64,000 nt of DNA from positions 124,001-188,000 of the forward strand of contig JAQULM010000002.1 of the NCBI GenBank assembly GCA_028718605.1. The letters run 5' to 3'. Below are positions 48,878 to 56,854 of the stretch, in pieces (position 1 is the stretch's first letter; each line of letters starts with the position of its first letter). The stretch comes from Patescibacteria group bacterium (GTDB lineage: Bacteria; Patescibacteria; ABY1; UBA10025; JAHIVO01). The notes beneath the pieces are model-generated. The model made no database searches. It was not told where the DNA came from and was given only the letters and a program-made list of their open reading frames with translations. Both the position numbers and the translations under genes were made by a program.

Positions 48878-49126
48878 ATGAACACACCTAAAGATGAATG
48901 GTCGTGTTTACCAGACCACTCACACCTGCATCTCAGCGGTACCCGCACGGCAATGCCCCAAATCGTAAGCCGGGACGGCAGGAAACGAGTTTCCCGGTGC
49001 CCTGACTCGCCGACAGGAAAACATAAATGGCACACCCCGATGCGGCCGCCGTATGCTATCGACGATCCACCCGATTGTTGCGAGTACTGCGGCCTGCCGC
49101 GCAATGAACAACTGAAACTGAAGTAA
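48878..49126 (+). CDS. Small protein with His/Cys (zinc-ribbon-like) motifs
   Basis: 82 residues preceded by AAAGGAGGTAAC. It has HSHLHLSG near 15, then RCPDSPTGKHKWHTP and DDPPDCCEYCGLPRNEQ: one Cys and a Gly-Lys-His-x-Trp turn followed by C-x2-C-G, like a small zinc ribbon. Possibly a partner or carrier for the radical-SAM enzyme encoded 11 bases downstream. No enzyme motif is seen. Confidence 0.6.
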   Translation: MNTPKDEWSCLPDHSHLHLSGTRTAMPQIVSRDGRKRVSRCPDSPTGKHKWHTPMRPPYAIDDPPDCCEYCGLPRNEQLKLK

Positions 49127-49137
49127 AGGAGTATAAT

Positions 49138-50196
49138 ATGAACGAACTGAACAAACTCAGCCGACGCTACGACGAACAAGCGCCGCGCGCAGGGCTGAAG
49201 TACGGCATTATCGAAGTGACGACGCGGTGCCAGTGCGCATGCCCGGGGTGCTATATGGTCCGGCGGGACAGCCTGAATAAAGGCGCCGTACCGCTCGCCC
49301 GCGCTGTCCGCGTGCTCGACATGTGCCGCGACTATACCGGCTGCGAACTCGAAACGATGGACCTCTTGGGCGGCGATCCGCTGCTGTGGCCGCACTTGAA
49401 GGCGTACTGTACCATCCTGCTCAAACGCGGGATCCTTCCGTGGGTGTTCACCAACATGATCGCCATCACCCCTGAAATGGCACGGTGGCTGTTCGAACGG
49501 CAGGTCCATATTACCGGCAAACTGAACATCAATCCTGACAACGCGGAGGCGATGCCGCTGCAAGCCGAGATGATCGGGCAGCGTCTCGGCATCGCAAAAA
49601 AAATGCTGGCGGCGATCAGCATTTTCACTGATGCAGGCTACCGCCAACCGCTCTTCCGGCTGCAGAACCTGATCCGGCGGAGCAACATCAGCCTGGTTCC
49701 TGACTACTACCGCTGGTGCCTGCAACACGGCGTTGGTACCGATCTGGAGCTTATGGCGTCAGGCGAGCCGATCGACCAGGAATATTTCCGCATCGCGCCA
49801 AACCCGGAAGAGCTGGCCGCAATGATACAGAACGTCCAGGCGGTGCGCGCGGAATGTGGCTTGCCGGAAGCCGACGTACTCATGCCGCACGTGTTCGGCG
49901 CCTGCCCGTTCTTCGACAAAGGATTGTACTTCGCCGTCGACGGGTCGATCCGCGCGTGTTCAAATTCCAGCGTTACACTGGCAAACCTGGACGATCCTGA
50001 CCCGATCCGCAAGGCGTATGAATCGCCGCTTATCTGCAACAGGCTCAAACTGTCGCAAGCGGTTGTCGGCGAACCGTGCCGCTCCTGCGACCGCTGGGAA
50101 CGCTGCCGAGGCGGCTGCCGGGCGACCGCAGAAGGCACCGGAGACCCTTTCGGCGGGTACATGCTGTGCCCCGTCCCGCACCTTCTGGCCGGATAG
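49138..50196 (+). CDS. Radical SAM protein with SPASM-like C-terminal domain
   Basis: 352 residues with AAAGGAG upstream. The N-terminal motif RCQCACPGCYM (C-x3-C-x2-C, near 32-39) binds the SAM [4Fe-4S] cluster; LLGGDPLLWPHL is the GGDP-type SAM contact. The C-terminal part has GACPFFDKGLYFAVDGSIRA and the Cys-rich CRSCDRWERCRGGCRATAEG followed by C near 345, a SPASM-type auxiliary cluster. Such enzymes often modify peptides. The operon (small peptide, zinc protein, this gene) ends in a strong terminator. Confidence 0.85.
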   Translation: MNELNKLSRRYDEQAPRAGLKYGIIEVTTRCQCACPGCYMVRRDSLNKGAVPLARAVRVLDMCRDYTGCELETMDLLGGDPLLWPHLKAYCTILLKRGILPWVFTNMIAITPEMARWLFERQVHITGKLNINPDNAEAMPLQAEMIGQRLGIAKKMLAAISIFTDAGYRQPLFRLQNLIRRSNISLVPDYYRWCLQHGVGTDLELMASGEPIDQEYFRIAPNPEELAAMIQNVQAVRAECGLPEADVLMPHVFGACPFFDKGLYFAVDGSIRACSNSSVTLANLDDPDPIRKAYESPLICNRLKLSQAVVGEPCRSCDRWERCRGGCRATAEGTGDPFGGYMLCPVPHLLAG

Positions 50197-50204
50197 CAAA
50201 ACGG

Positions 50205-50241
50205 GGGCTGAAGCAAATCTAATTTGTTTCAGCCCTCCCTT
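50205..50241 (+). terminator. Terminator of the radical-SAM operon
   Basis: A 14-bp stem (GGGCTGAAGCAAAT at 50205-50218, ATTTGTTTCAGCCC at 50222-50235, one G-U pair) with a CTA loop, followed by TCCCTTTAAAA. Confidence 0.8.
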
Positions 50242-50287
50242 TAAAACACTACCGCATTTAAAAATATTTACCGTATCTAACAACACT

Positions 50288-50413
50288 ATGCAGAAAAAAA
50301 TAATTGAAATCGCCCGGGCAACCATTCGACGATTGCAGCTCACGTACCCGCGGTTCATTAATGTCATCCTCGATGACTGGCGCGGGTACCGGCTTCATTT
50401 ACGATACCGATGA
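50288..50413 (+). CDS. 41-codon frame, possibly the 5' part of a frameshifted gene
   Basis: ATG 50288 reads MQKKIIEIARATIRRLQLTY then PRFINVILDDWRGYRLHLRYR before TGA 50413. The first 33 residues look like a genuine helical N-terminus. The next gene's frame (50361-50756) overlaps it in a different frame and continues naturally after DDWRG as TGFIYDT. Either two overlapping genes or one gene with a frameshift or assembly error. TATCTA eight bases upstream of the ATG may be the -10. Confidence 0.45.
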   Translation: MQKKIIEIARATIRRLQLTYPRFINVILDDWRGYRLHLRYR

Positions 50414-50756
50414 CGTACGGAATTGTCGGAATCGCTGCGAACAGTGCCAGCTGTACCAATTACTAAATAACGAGCAAGGCGGTACATTCACCGCCCGGTT
50501 GAAAAAAGCTTCCGAAGCTGATAAACGCCTCTTCGGGCCCCAGAACTTCCTCAACTGCAAGACGATCGCACAGTACCAGCGCTGCTACAGCAGCTTCATC
50601 TGCACGCAAATCAAAACGAAAAAGGAGCTCCAGCGCGAACTCACACTGCTCCGGGGCATGAAAATAGTTTTTACTCGCGGTAACAATAACCGCGCCCTCG
50701 AACGCCAATTTAAACGCGCAGTACTCGCCTCGTTCTCGGGCGGGTTTAAAAATTAA
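50361..50756 (+). CDS. Cys-rich hypothetical protein
   Basis: 131 residues from ATG 50361 (or 50373). CRNRCEQCQLYQLLN has C-x3-C-x2-C and a second group NCKTIAQYQRCYSSFICTQI follows, which could bind zinc or an Fe-S cluster; there is no radical-SAM barrel. The C-terminal half is basic and helical. No good Shine-Dalgarno is present, so it may be the 3' part of the preceding frame. The family is unknown. Confidence 0.5.
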   Translation: MSSSMTGAGTGFIYDTDDVRNCRNRCEQCQLYQLLNNEQGGTFTARLKKASEADKRLFGPQNFLNCKTIAQYQRCYSSFICTQIKTKKELQRELTLLRGMKIVFTRGNNNRALERQFKRAVLASFSGGFKN

Positions 50757-50809
50757 AGTCCGACGCATATAGAAAATGTATCCTTCTCGTAACCACCCAT
50801 TACAAAGAA

Positions 50810-50917
50810 ATGTTACAAAAACAGAGCGAGGAAGAACGGTCCCGCCTAGAGCGGGGCCGCGCCGTATTGTTTGAGCGTACGAGCGGGAGCGAGAAGCGAG
50901 TTACGGACGCGGAGTGA
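50810..50917 (+). CDS. Possible 35-residue charged peptide
   Basis: ATG 50810 to TGA 50917 reads MLQKQSEEERSRLERGRAVL and on. Highly charged helix. No clear ribosome site, and the DNA contains a CCCGC/GCGGG hairpin, so it may be part of a structured 3' region instead. Confidence 0.2.
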   Translation: MLQKQSEEERSRLERGRAVLFERTSGSEKRVTDAE

Positions 50918-50938
50918 TGACGAGCCTGTTGGCGCCTG

Positions 50939-50990
50939 CCCCGTAAATGCGAAGTGGCAACGGTGCATTGTACGGGGTTAATTTCTTTGT
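50939..50990 (+). terminator. Terminator-like hairpin downstream of the Cys-rich gene
   Basis: CCCCGTA-AATGC (50939-50950) pairs with GCATT-TACGGGG (50965-50977, one bulge), then TTAATTTCTTTG. Confidence 0.6.
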
Positions 50991-51010
50991 ACGGGCGGAA
51001 TCTCTTTTCT

Positions 51011-51040
51011 GCTGCTTTTCTGGATTCGCAGAAAAGCAGC
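51011..51040. repeat. Perfect hairpin beyond elp3
   Basis: GCTGCTTTTCTG (51011-51022) and CAGAAAAGCAGC (51029-51040), 12-bp stem with a 6-base loop, just past the elp3 stop. There is no T-run on the elp3 side, so it may stabilise the 3' end rather than terminate. Confidence 0.5.
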
Positions 51041-51047
51041 GAAAAAA

Positions 51048-52595
51048 TCATAACTCCTTTTCCATATACGTCCTTTTCAGCCGGTACCCGAGCTTCCGGT
51101 AGTACTCACGCACACCAATGCCGGCGATAACGGCAATTTTTTGATATCCTGCATTCCGCCCGATGCGTTCTGCTTCTGCCATCAAACGCTTCCCCAAACC
51201 GACGTGCTGCACCGCTTTTTTCTTTGAGCCGACTGAAACCAGCTCGCCATACGTGTGCAGCTCGCGAACAAGCGCTGTTCCTGCATCGAACGGGCCTTCT
51301 CCGAAACCGCGTATCGCAGGAAGTCGCAGCCGGACAAATGCATAGAGCCTTTTTCTGTCAGGGCTCTCAAAACTGATTAAGTGCTCAGTCCCTGCGGCTG
51401 CTGAATATTTACGGTGTACCAATCGAATGTCTTTGAGCTGGAATTTGGCTCCCCGCACTTCACGGCAACGAATGCACATGCACGTGACTCCCTGCTCGCG
51501 GAGAAGCTGGCGTAAGTTCGTGACCCGATTGCCGGCAACAATATCATGGCCCGGAATATCGCGGATCAGGCGGTTGATGCGGACGTACGGAGGCACCAGT
51601 GCCTTGATTCGAATGAGCAGCTTTTCTAACACCGCATTCGAGTATGGTTTGTACTTCCCCTGTTGATACCAACGGTACAGAAGAGAATTTTTTATTACTA
51701 CGCATGGGTAGATTTTCAGCATGTCCGGCTGGAAGCGCGGATCGGAAAAAAGTTTTTTAAAAACAGCCAGGTCTTTCGCCGGCGTCGAGCCAGGAAGCCC
51801 CGGCATGATATGGTAGGTAATTTTAAATCCGAACTCCCGCAACAGCGCGGTTGCACGTGCTATGTTCTCGAGCGTGTCATCCCGATGAATATAATCGAGA
51901 ATATCCTGGTGCAGCGTCTGCACACCGATCTGGACATGGGTACACCCCAATAATCGCATGTGCCGCAATTCATCAGGCGTAACATGGTCAGGCCGCGTTT
52001 CCAGTGACAATCCAATAATGCGATGGGGAGCGCGTTCGTTTTTTTTCTGCGCCAATGCCAACGTTGCCGAGGTTGAACCATTGGCGCCGTCAAAACAACG
52101 CTTCACAAACCACTCGCGGTACCGTTTCGGGTAATGCGACCACGTGCCCCCGAGGACGATGAGCTCAATTTTTCCGGCACTATGGCCATTCCCCTCGAGG
52201 ACGCGGATGCGCGTGCTAACCTGCCGGTACGGGTCGAATTTGAGGAGGTGCGCCCGCTGGGCAGCTGGCTCGGACTTCAGGTAACTCTTTGGCATGCCGG
52301 CAGGCGCTGGGCAGTATACACACCTCCCGGGACACGGATATGGCTTGGTGAGCACCGTTACCGGCGCAACCCCGGACTGCGTCCGAATGCTTCGCTTGCG
52401 CAGGAGCTCGACGAACCGTTGGTCCTCCTTTCCTTTGTAAACCTGCCGATAGTTCTGCAACAGCTCTGAATTGGGTATAATGGTAGTATGGTACCGATCA
52501 GCGAGCGCACCCTTGGCGCGGCGTAGCGCAGGCCGATTCTGCACCCGCAAACGGACGAGGTCGGTGATATAGTCTTTTTGAATGGATTTCTTCAT
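51048..52595 (-). CDS. elp3: Elp3-family tRNA uridine(34) acetyltransferase/radical SAM protein
   Basis: 515 residues from ATG 52595. The radical-SAM region has KPYPCPGRCVYCPAPAGMPK (C-x3-C-x2-C), SEPAAQRAHLLKFDPY, ELIVLGGTWSHYPKRYREWF and SLETRPDHVTPDEL. MPGLPGSTPAKDLAVFKKLF follows. The C-terminal GNAT domain reads HVGLGKRLMAEAERIGRNAG and GIGVREYYRKLGY. Elp3 installs carboxymethyl at uridine 5 of tRNA wobble position 34. It is divergent from a Trm9-like methyltransferase gene, with two bases between the ATGs. Confidence 0.93.
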   Translation of the reverse strand: MKKSIQKDYITDLVRLRVQNRPALRRAKGALADRYHTTIIPNSELLQNYRQVYKGKEDQRFVELLRKRSIRTQSGVAPVTVLTKPYPCPGRCVYCPAPAGMPKSYLKSEPAAQRAHLLKFDPYRQVSTRIRVLEGNGHSAGKIELIVLGGTWSHYPKRYREWFVKRCFDGANGSTSATLALAQKKNERAPHRIIGLSLETRPDHVTPDELRHMRLLGCTHVQIGVQTLHQDILDYIHRDDTLENIARATALLREFGFKITYHIMPGLPGSTPAKDLAVFKKLFSDPRFQPDMLKIYPCVVIKNSLLYRWYQQGKYKPYSNAVLEKLLIRIKALVPPYVRINRLIRDIPGHDIVAGNRVTNLRQLLREQGVTCMCIRCREVRGAKFQLKDIRLVHRKYSAAAGTEHLISFESPDRKRLYAFVRLRLPAIRGFGEGPFDAGTALVRELHTYGELVSVGSKKKAVQHVGLGKRLMAEAERIGRNAGYQKIAVIAGIGVREYYRKLGYRLKRTYMEKEL

Positions 52596-52597
52596 AT

Positions 52598-53317
52598 ATG
52601 AAAAACGAGGTTGCACAGCACATTGTAGAGGAAAATCGCAGAATCTACAATGTGATCGCGGAACAATTTTCGTCGACACGGTCGTCCCCGTGGCCGGAGT
52701 TCTCGTTGTTTGAAGCCTATGTACGCAGTACTGATGCGCTGCTCGACATTGGCTGCGGCAACGGCCGTATTGCGCAGTATTTCAAACCAAAAGGCGTACG
52801 GTACACTGGTTTGGACAATAGCAGTGCGCTCGTTGAACGCGCGCGGACAGCGAACCTGCACGGTACGTTTGTTGTTGGCGAAGCAACGCGGCTGCCGTTC
52901 AAGTCAGAATCATTTGACGTCATCCTGTGCGTTGCGACGCTCCACCACATCCCCTCAAACGAATTACGGCAACAGGCTGTGAACGAAGCATTCCGCACGG
53001 CAAAGCACGGCGCGTACTTCCTCCTGACCGAATGGAACCTCTGGAGCATGCGGTGGTGGCAAACCCTGCTGGCGTTCTCATGGAAAAAGGCTTGCCGCAG
53101 AAGCTCCCTCGATTGGGGTGATGTCCGGAAACCCTGGAAAAATTCGCACGGCATTGTCATGGGCGAACGGTATCTCCATTTGTTCACGCTCCGAGGGCTC
53201 ACCTGCCTGCTCCGGAATGCAGGCTTTCAAGTAATCGAGCACCGTTTTACAAGCCGCACAGGCACGGCAACCCGCCTCACTGCACGAAATATCTTCACGG
53301 TTGCCCAAAAGCCTTGA
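52598..53317 (+). CDS. Trm9/ALKBH8-like class I SAM methyltransferase
   Basis: 239 residues. VEENRRIYNVIAEQFSSTRS followed by PWP (residues 9-34) matches the Trm9/ALKBH8 start pattern YNxIAxxFSxTR-xPWP. Motif I LLDIGCGNGRIAQYF, GLDNSSALVERAR, ATRLPFKSESFDVILCVATL with HHI, and ERYLHLFTLRGLTCLLRNAG near the end also match. Trm9 methylates cm5U to mcm5U in tRNA wobble positions, the step after Elp3. The adjacent divergent elp3 makes this assignment much stronger than sequence alone. The fused Trm112 partner of yeast is not seen here. Confidence 0.8.
   Translation: MKNEVAQHIVEENRRIYNVIAEQFSSTRSSPWPEFSLFEAYVRSTDALLDIGCGNGRIAQYFKPKGVRYTGLDNSSALVERARTANLHGTFVVGEATRLPFKSESFDVILCVATLHHIPSNELRQQAVNEAFRTAKHGAYFLLTEWNLWSMRWWQTLLAFSWKKACRRSSLDWGDVRKPWKNSHGIVMGERYLHLFTLRGLTCLLRNAGFQVIEHRFTSRTGTATRLTARNIFTVAQKP
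52619..52654. repeat. Perfect inverted repeat inside the Trm9-like gene
   Basis: CACATTGTAGA (52619-52629) and TCTACAATGTG (52644-52654), 11-bp arms with 14 bases between. The arms overlap the -10 and -35 of the elp3 promoter, so it could be an operator or an mRNA hairpin. Confidence 0.65.
52622..52650 (-). promoter_or_regulatory. Promoter of elp3 inside the divergent gene
   Basis: TTGTAG (52650-52645) and TACAAT (52627-52622) at 17 bases on the minus strand. It lies in codons 9-18 of the Trm9-like gene. Confidence 0.6.
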
Positions 53318-53375
53318 TTTTCCGGCAAAAAAATGGTACGGTAATAGCACGATAAAACGTATTGCACGCTCTCCT

Positions 53376-54614
53376 ATGAAAAAACGTTCGATTGTTCTGG
53401 CTGTATTTTTTTTGCTCGCTCTGTGCATTCCGACGGTCATCAGCGCGCAGAGTGCTCTCAATACACACTATAAGAACTTCCTCGAGCCGATTCTCGACAG
53501 CATACGGGCTAATCTGCCGCAACCGGATATTACCGTACCCGAAGGCGACACTGTGAAAGATAACTATGTGCGCGCCGCCGATTCTATTACGATCGATGGC
53601 GCGGTTGACGGCGACGTAATCGTCGCAGCGTACGAAGTGACAGTAAATGGAAACGTGACGGGCGACGTGATTGCTGCCGGCGAAAAAGTCAGAATCAATG
53701 GCACCATCGGCGGTAACGTGCGGGTTGCCGGCGAAGAGGTCTTGGTAAATGGTTCAGTCGGAAAAAACTGCACGCTGCTCGCTGCAACCGCAATGATCAC
53801 CGAACGCGCACATATCGGATGGTCGCTTGCATTTGCAGGATCAAACGTCACTGTGCAGGGGCCTGTCGGCGGCAGCCTCTATGGCTATGGCGGCACGATA
53901 CAACTCAAAAGCACGGTCGGAACCAATGCAACATTGATTCTCGATGAAAAAGGCTCCGCTGCACTCGAAGACGGCGCGCTCATCAGCGGCGACCTGAACT
54001 ACCGGAGCGACGGCAATGTTACCGTTGCACAGGGCGCGACGGTCAAGGGTGAAACAATCCATCGCTTTACGCCCCCACGGGTACTGGAAGCGCGGAAATT
54101 CCTGTCGGGTTCGTGGATATTCTTCAAAGCAATCGAACTGCTCGGCCTGCTCGTGGTCGGAACGATTATCATCAGCATATTTGAGAAGCAAGCACGTGCT
54201 GTCAGCGGAGCTCTCTGGACACGTGCCGGAATAAAAATTCTCAAGGGTCTCCTGGTACTGCTCGGAATACCATTGGCAATCATTGTCTGCGCGATAACGA
54301 TCGTCGGCATGCCTGTTGCAGCCATCGCCGGCGGCATCTATTGCCTCCTCATATACATCGCCCCGGTTTGTATTGGTTTTTCAATTGGGGAGTATATACT
54401 CCGCGTCCGCGTGAAAGCGGAAAAGCCGATCGCCCCGATCTGGACGATGATGCTCGGCACGGCGATTGTTTTTATTCTTACGTCGATCCCGCGCGTCGGA
54501 TGGATTTTCTCGCTCGGGAGCGCGCTGCTCTTCCTCGGAACGCTCTGGACATTTATCCCCTGGCGTAGTAAAAAGCAGGACGTCTCAAACGCAACCCTGA
54601 AAAAAAGCCAATAA
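53376..54614 (+). CDS. Bactofilin-like repeat protein with membrane domain
   Basis: 412 residues from ATG 53376. A signal peptide (about 1-24) is followed by an exported beta-helical region of repeated short strands (DSITIDGAVDGDVIVAAYEV, VTGDVIAAGEKVRINGTIGG, GNVRVAGEEVLVNGSVGKN), as in polymer-forming/bactofilin-type proteins. The C-terminal 170 residues have about four membrane helices. It may build an envelope scaffold; function in this family is largely untested. It stands alone between the Trm9-like gene and the phosphohexomutase. Confidence 0.8.
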   Translation: MKKRSIVLAVFFLLALCIPTVISAQSALNTHYKNFLEPILDSIRANLPQPDITVPEGDTVKDNYVRAADSITIDGAVDGDVIVAAYEVTVNGNVTGDVIAAGEKVRINGTIGGNVRVAGEEVLVNGSVGKNCTLLAATAMITERAHIGWSLAFAGSNVTVQGPVGGSLYGYGGTIQLKSTVGTNATLILDEKGSAALEDGALISGDLNYRSDGNVTVAQGATVKGETIHRFTPPRVLEARKFLSGSWIFFKAIELLGLLVVGTIIISIFEKQARAVSGALWTRAGIKILKGLLVLLGIPLAIIVCAITIVGMPVAAIAGGIYCLLIYIAPVCIGFSIGEYILRVRVKAEKPIAPIWTMMLGTAIVFILTSIPRVGWIFSLGSALLFLGTLWTFIPWRSKKQDVSNATLKKSQ

Positions 54615-54640
54615 AAACCGATAATAGATTACGACTCCCT

Positions 54641-56851
54641 ATGGCTGAACGAAAAATATTTTCAAACCCAGAAGAACGCCAACGTTATCTTGGCGAACTG
54701 ATAGTGGAATACCACCAGGGCATTGAAAACGCGACACCCGCCGAATTCAAAAACAACCCGGTATTTGACCTGGCGAATGACGGTTCAATTTCTCTGACCT
54801 TAACGCGCGAACGGGTCGAACTGTGGAACCTTGAAGGATGGCTCGCGAATTACAAAAAAGAGGCTGAACACTCGACAGGCGGCATCCGCGGCCCGCAAAA
54901 TATATTGTACCCATGGGATCCCCGCTTCCCCTTAAACCAAATTGGCGTTGCCCTCGCAACACTCGGGAAGAGCCTCGTGTTGAAAGAAAAACTGCCGGGG
55001 CGCGATATCCATAAAATCGTTTCCGGCGAAGTCAGGTACAACACAAAACGATACATCGATATTATTTCGCGAATCCACGCGGCGAATGGCATCTACACCC
55101 ACCAAGTTCCCAATAATGAAACCACGGCTGTATGGCTCGTATCATTCGTCATATTCATGCTCGACTACGACGGCGGTGAATACGTGACCTCGAGCCACGC
55201 GATGAGCAGCAAAATCGCGACGAAAGACCTCGACACCCAAGGCAGTCAATTCCTCCCTGAGATGTCGCTTGCTTTTATCGCAAAAATTGAGGAGATCATT
55301 AAAAAAGCGAAGGAGTCGCCTGATGGCTACACGATCACACTCGCCCCGAAAAAAAATCCGCATACGATCCAAGATTTCGACGGGTATGACCTGTACATGA
55401 ACTACTTGCGGGATGGCGTCGCGACGGACGAGAATCTCCAGCTCATCAAAGATGCTACCCAAAACGGCATGCGGCTGATGTATGAAACCGTCGGTGGGTG
55501 CATGTACCGGACTATGGTCCCTTTGCTGAAGAAATTCGGCATCCTCGAACCATTTGAATGGAATAACAAGGAGGAAGACCCCTATTTCCACGGCATCGGC
55601 AAAACACGGCAGACCAACCCGGCAACCGGAAAAGAGCAATACTTCGACTTATCCTGCGACGCGTGCCTCTCGGAAGTCGTTGACACAATGTACTACGAGC
55701 ACATCCTTCGTGATAAGCCGATCGGGTATGTCGTACTCATCACCGACCCAGATGGAGACCGGCTCGTTCTTGGGCAGGTGGAGCCCGCATCAAACGCATC
55801 GCTCATCAGCGATCTCGGTTTGTACTATATTCCGATCAATGAAGAAAAAATCGTATCGATTTACCATCCGACGTTTTCCTTCCTGATGATCATGGATTTC
55901 CACATGAAACGCCTCAAACAAACTGGGCATTGGGATGACCACGCGCGGTTCATCATGACCACGACGCCTTCGTCCCGCGCATGGGATGAATGGGCTCGAG
56001 CAAACGGAATGGCGGTCCTCACAACGCCGGTCGGCATCAAGGAAATTGCGAACCTCATGAAGAAAGCGGAAAAAAAACTATTTGCAAATCCGGCAGAGCC
56101 GGTCGTGATGGATGATGTATGGAAGCAAAACATTACGCTCGGTATCGACCCACGGATCGCGTTTGCTGGCGAGGAAAGCGGTGGTATGGTCATCGGCCCG
56201 GAAAATATTATCCAGAGTAAGGCTGGGAGAAAAGCGCTCGCCATGCGGGAAAAAAGCGCTGGCGAAGCGTCGATCATCGCGACCGCACTCGCCGCGCATC
56301 TTTACCAAGAAAAAAAATCGATGGCTGAATATTTACAGCAAATCTTCCAGGAAAATAACATCAAGTACCGGTACTACAACCGCGCGGATATCACCTACTA
56401 CAACGAGAGCGAACCGGACCCGGTAAAACTTCTTGCAGAAAAAACAGCAGGTGAACAAAAACGCGACGCAATCGATCTGTACTGCCTCGGGCTCGCGCTT
56501 TCGCTAAAAGATAAGCGCATCACGATCGATGACGCCCGCACAATCCTTGCGGAGGCGATGCCGGAACTCGACTTCGCGTCGCTCGAAAACATCGTGTTCA
56601 CTGGCGATGCGACGTACTTCGCGTTCCACAATATGTTCGTACAGATACGGAAATCCGGTACCGATGCCAAGCTTCGCGGATACAGCAACGGGGACAATAA
56701 TGAAAAAATCAAGCGATACCTCGACGTCATGGTCCACTACTCCGGAGCGATTACCCCCCTCTATAATAAAAAAATCCCTGCAACCTTCCGCTCAACCATC
56801 TACGATACGACGAAAAAGCTGTATGATCACTACCTTTACGTGGGTTTATAA
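54641..56851 (+). CDS. Large alpha-D-phosphohexomutase-like protein
   Basis: 736 residues, much longer than the usual 450-580. The metal loop DPDGDR has Asp369, Asp371 and Asp373; the sugar-binding GEESGG motif (near 517) is intact. The catalytic Ser loop is YVTSSHAMSS (Ser185) rather than the canonical TASHNP. Extra sequence lies before 60 and at 225-330 and after 600. It probably interconverts hexose-1- and -6-phosphates. It starts a plus-strand series with a HAD phosphatase, gpmI and murI. Confidence 0.8.
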   Translation: MAERKIFSNPEERQRYLGELIVEYHQGIENATPAEFKNNPVFDLANDGSISLTLTRERVELWNLEGWLANYKKEAEHSTGGIRGPQNILYPWDPRFPLNQIGVALATLGKSLVLKEKLPGRDIHKIVSGEVRYNTKRYIDIISRIHAANGIYTHQVPNNETTAVWLVSFVIFMLDYDGGEYVTSSHAMSSKIATKDLDTQGSQFLPEMSLAFIAKIEEIIKKAKESPDGYTITLAPKKNPHTIQDFDGYDLYMNYLRDGVATDENLQLIKDATQNGMRLMYETVGGCMYRTMVPLLKKFGILEPFEWNNKEEDPYFHGIGKTRQTNPATGKEQYFDLSCDACLSEVVDTMYYEHILRDKPIGYVVLITDPDGDRLVLGQVEPASNASLISDLGLYYIPINEEKIVSIYHPTFSFLMIMDFHMKRLKQTGHWDDHARFIMTTTPSSRAWDEWARANGMAVLTTPVGIKEIANLMKKAEKKLFANPAEPVVMDDVWKQNITLGIDPRIAFAGEESGGMVIGPENIIQSKAGRKALAMREKSAGEASIIATALAAHLYQEKKSMAEYLQQIFQENNIKYRYYNRADITYYNESEPDPVKLLAEKTAGEQKRDAIDLYCLGLALSLKDKRITIDDARTILAEAMPELDFASLENIVFTGDATYFAFHNMFVQIRKSGTDAKLRGYSNGDNNEKIKRYLDVMVHYSGAITPLYNKKIPATFRSTIYDTTKKLYDHYLYVGL

Positions 56852-56854
56852 CGT

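Noticed and set aside
48628..49728. 366-codon minus-strand ORF
   Set aside because: Antisense to the small-peptide and radical-SAM genes, which have good ribosome sites and recognisable motifs.
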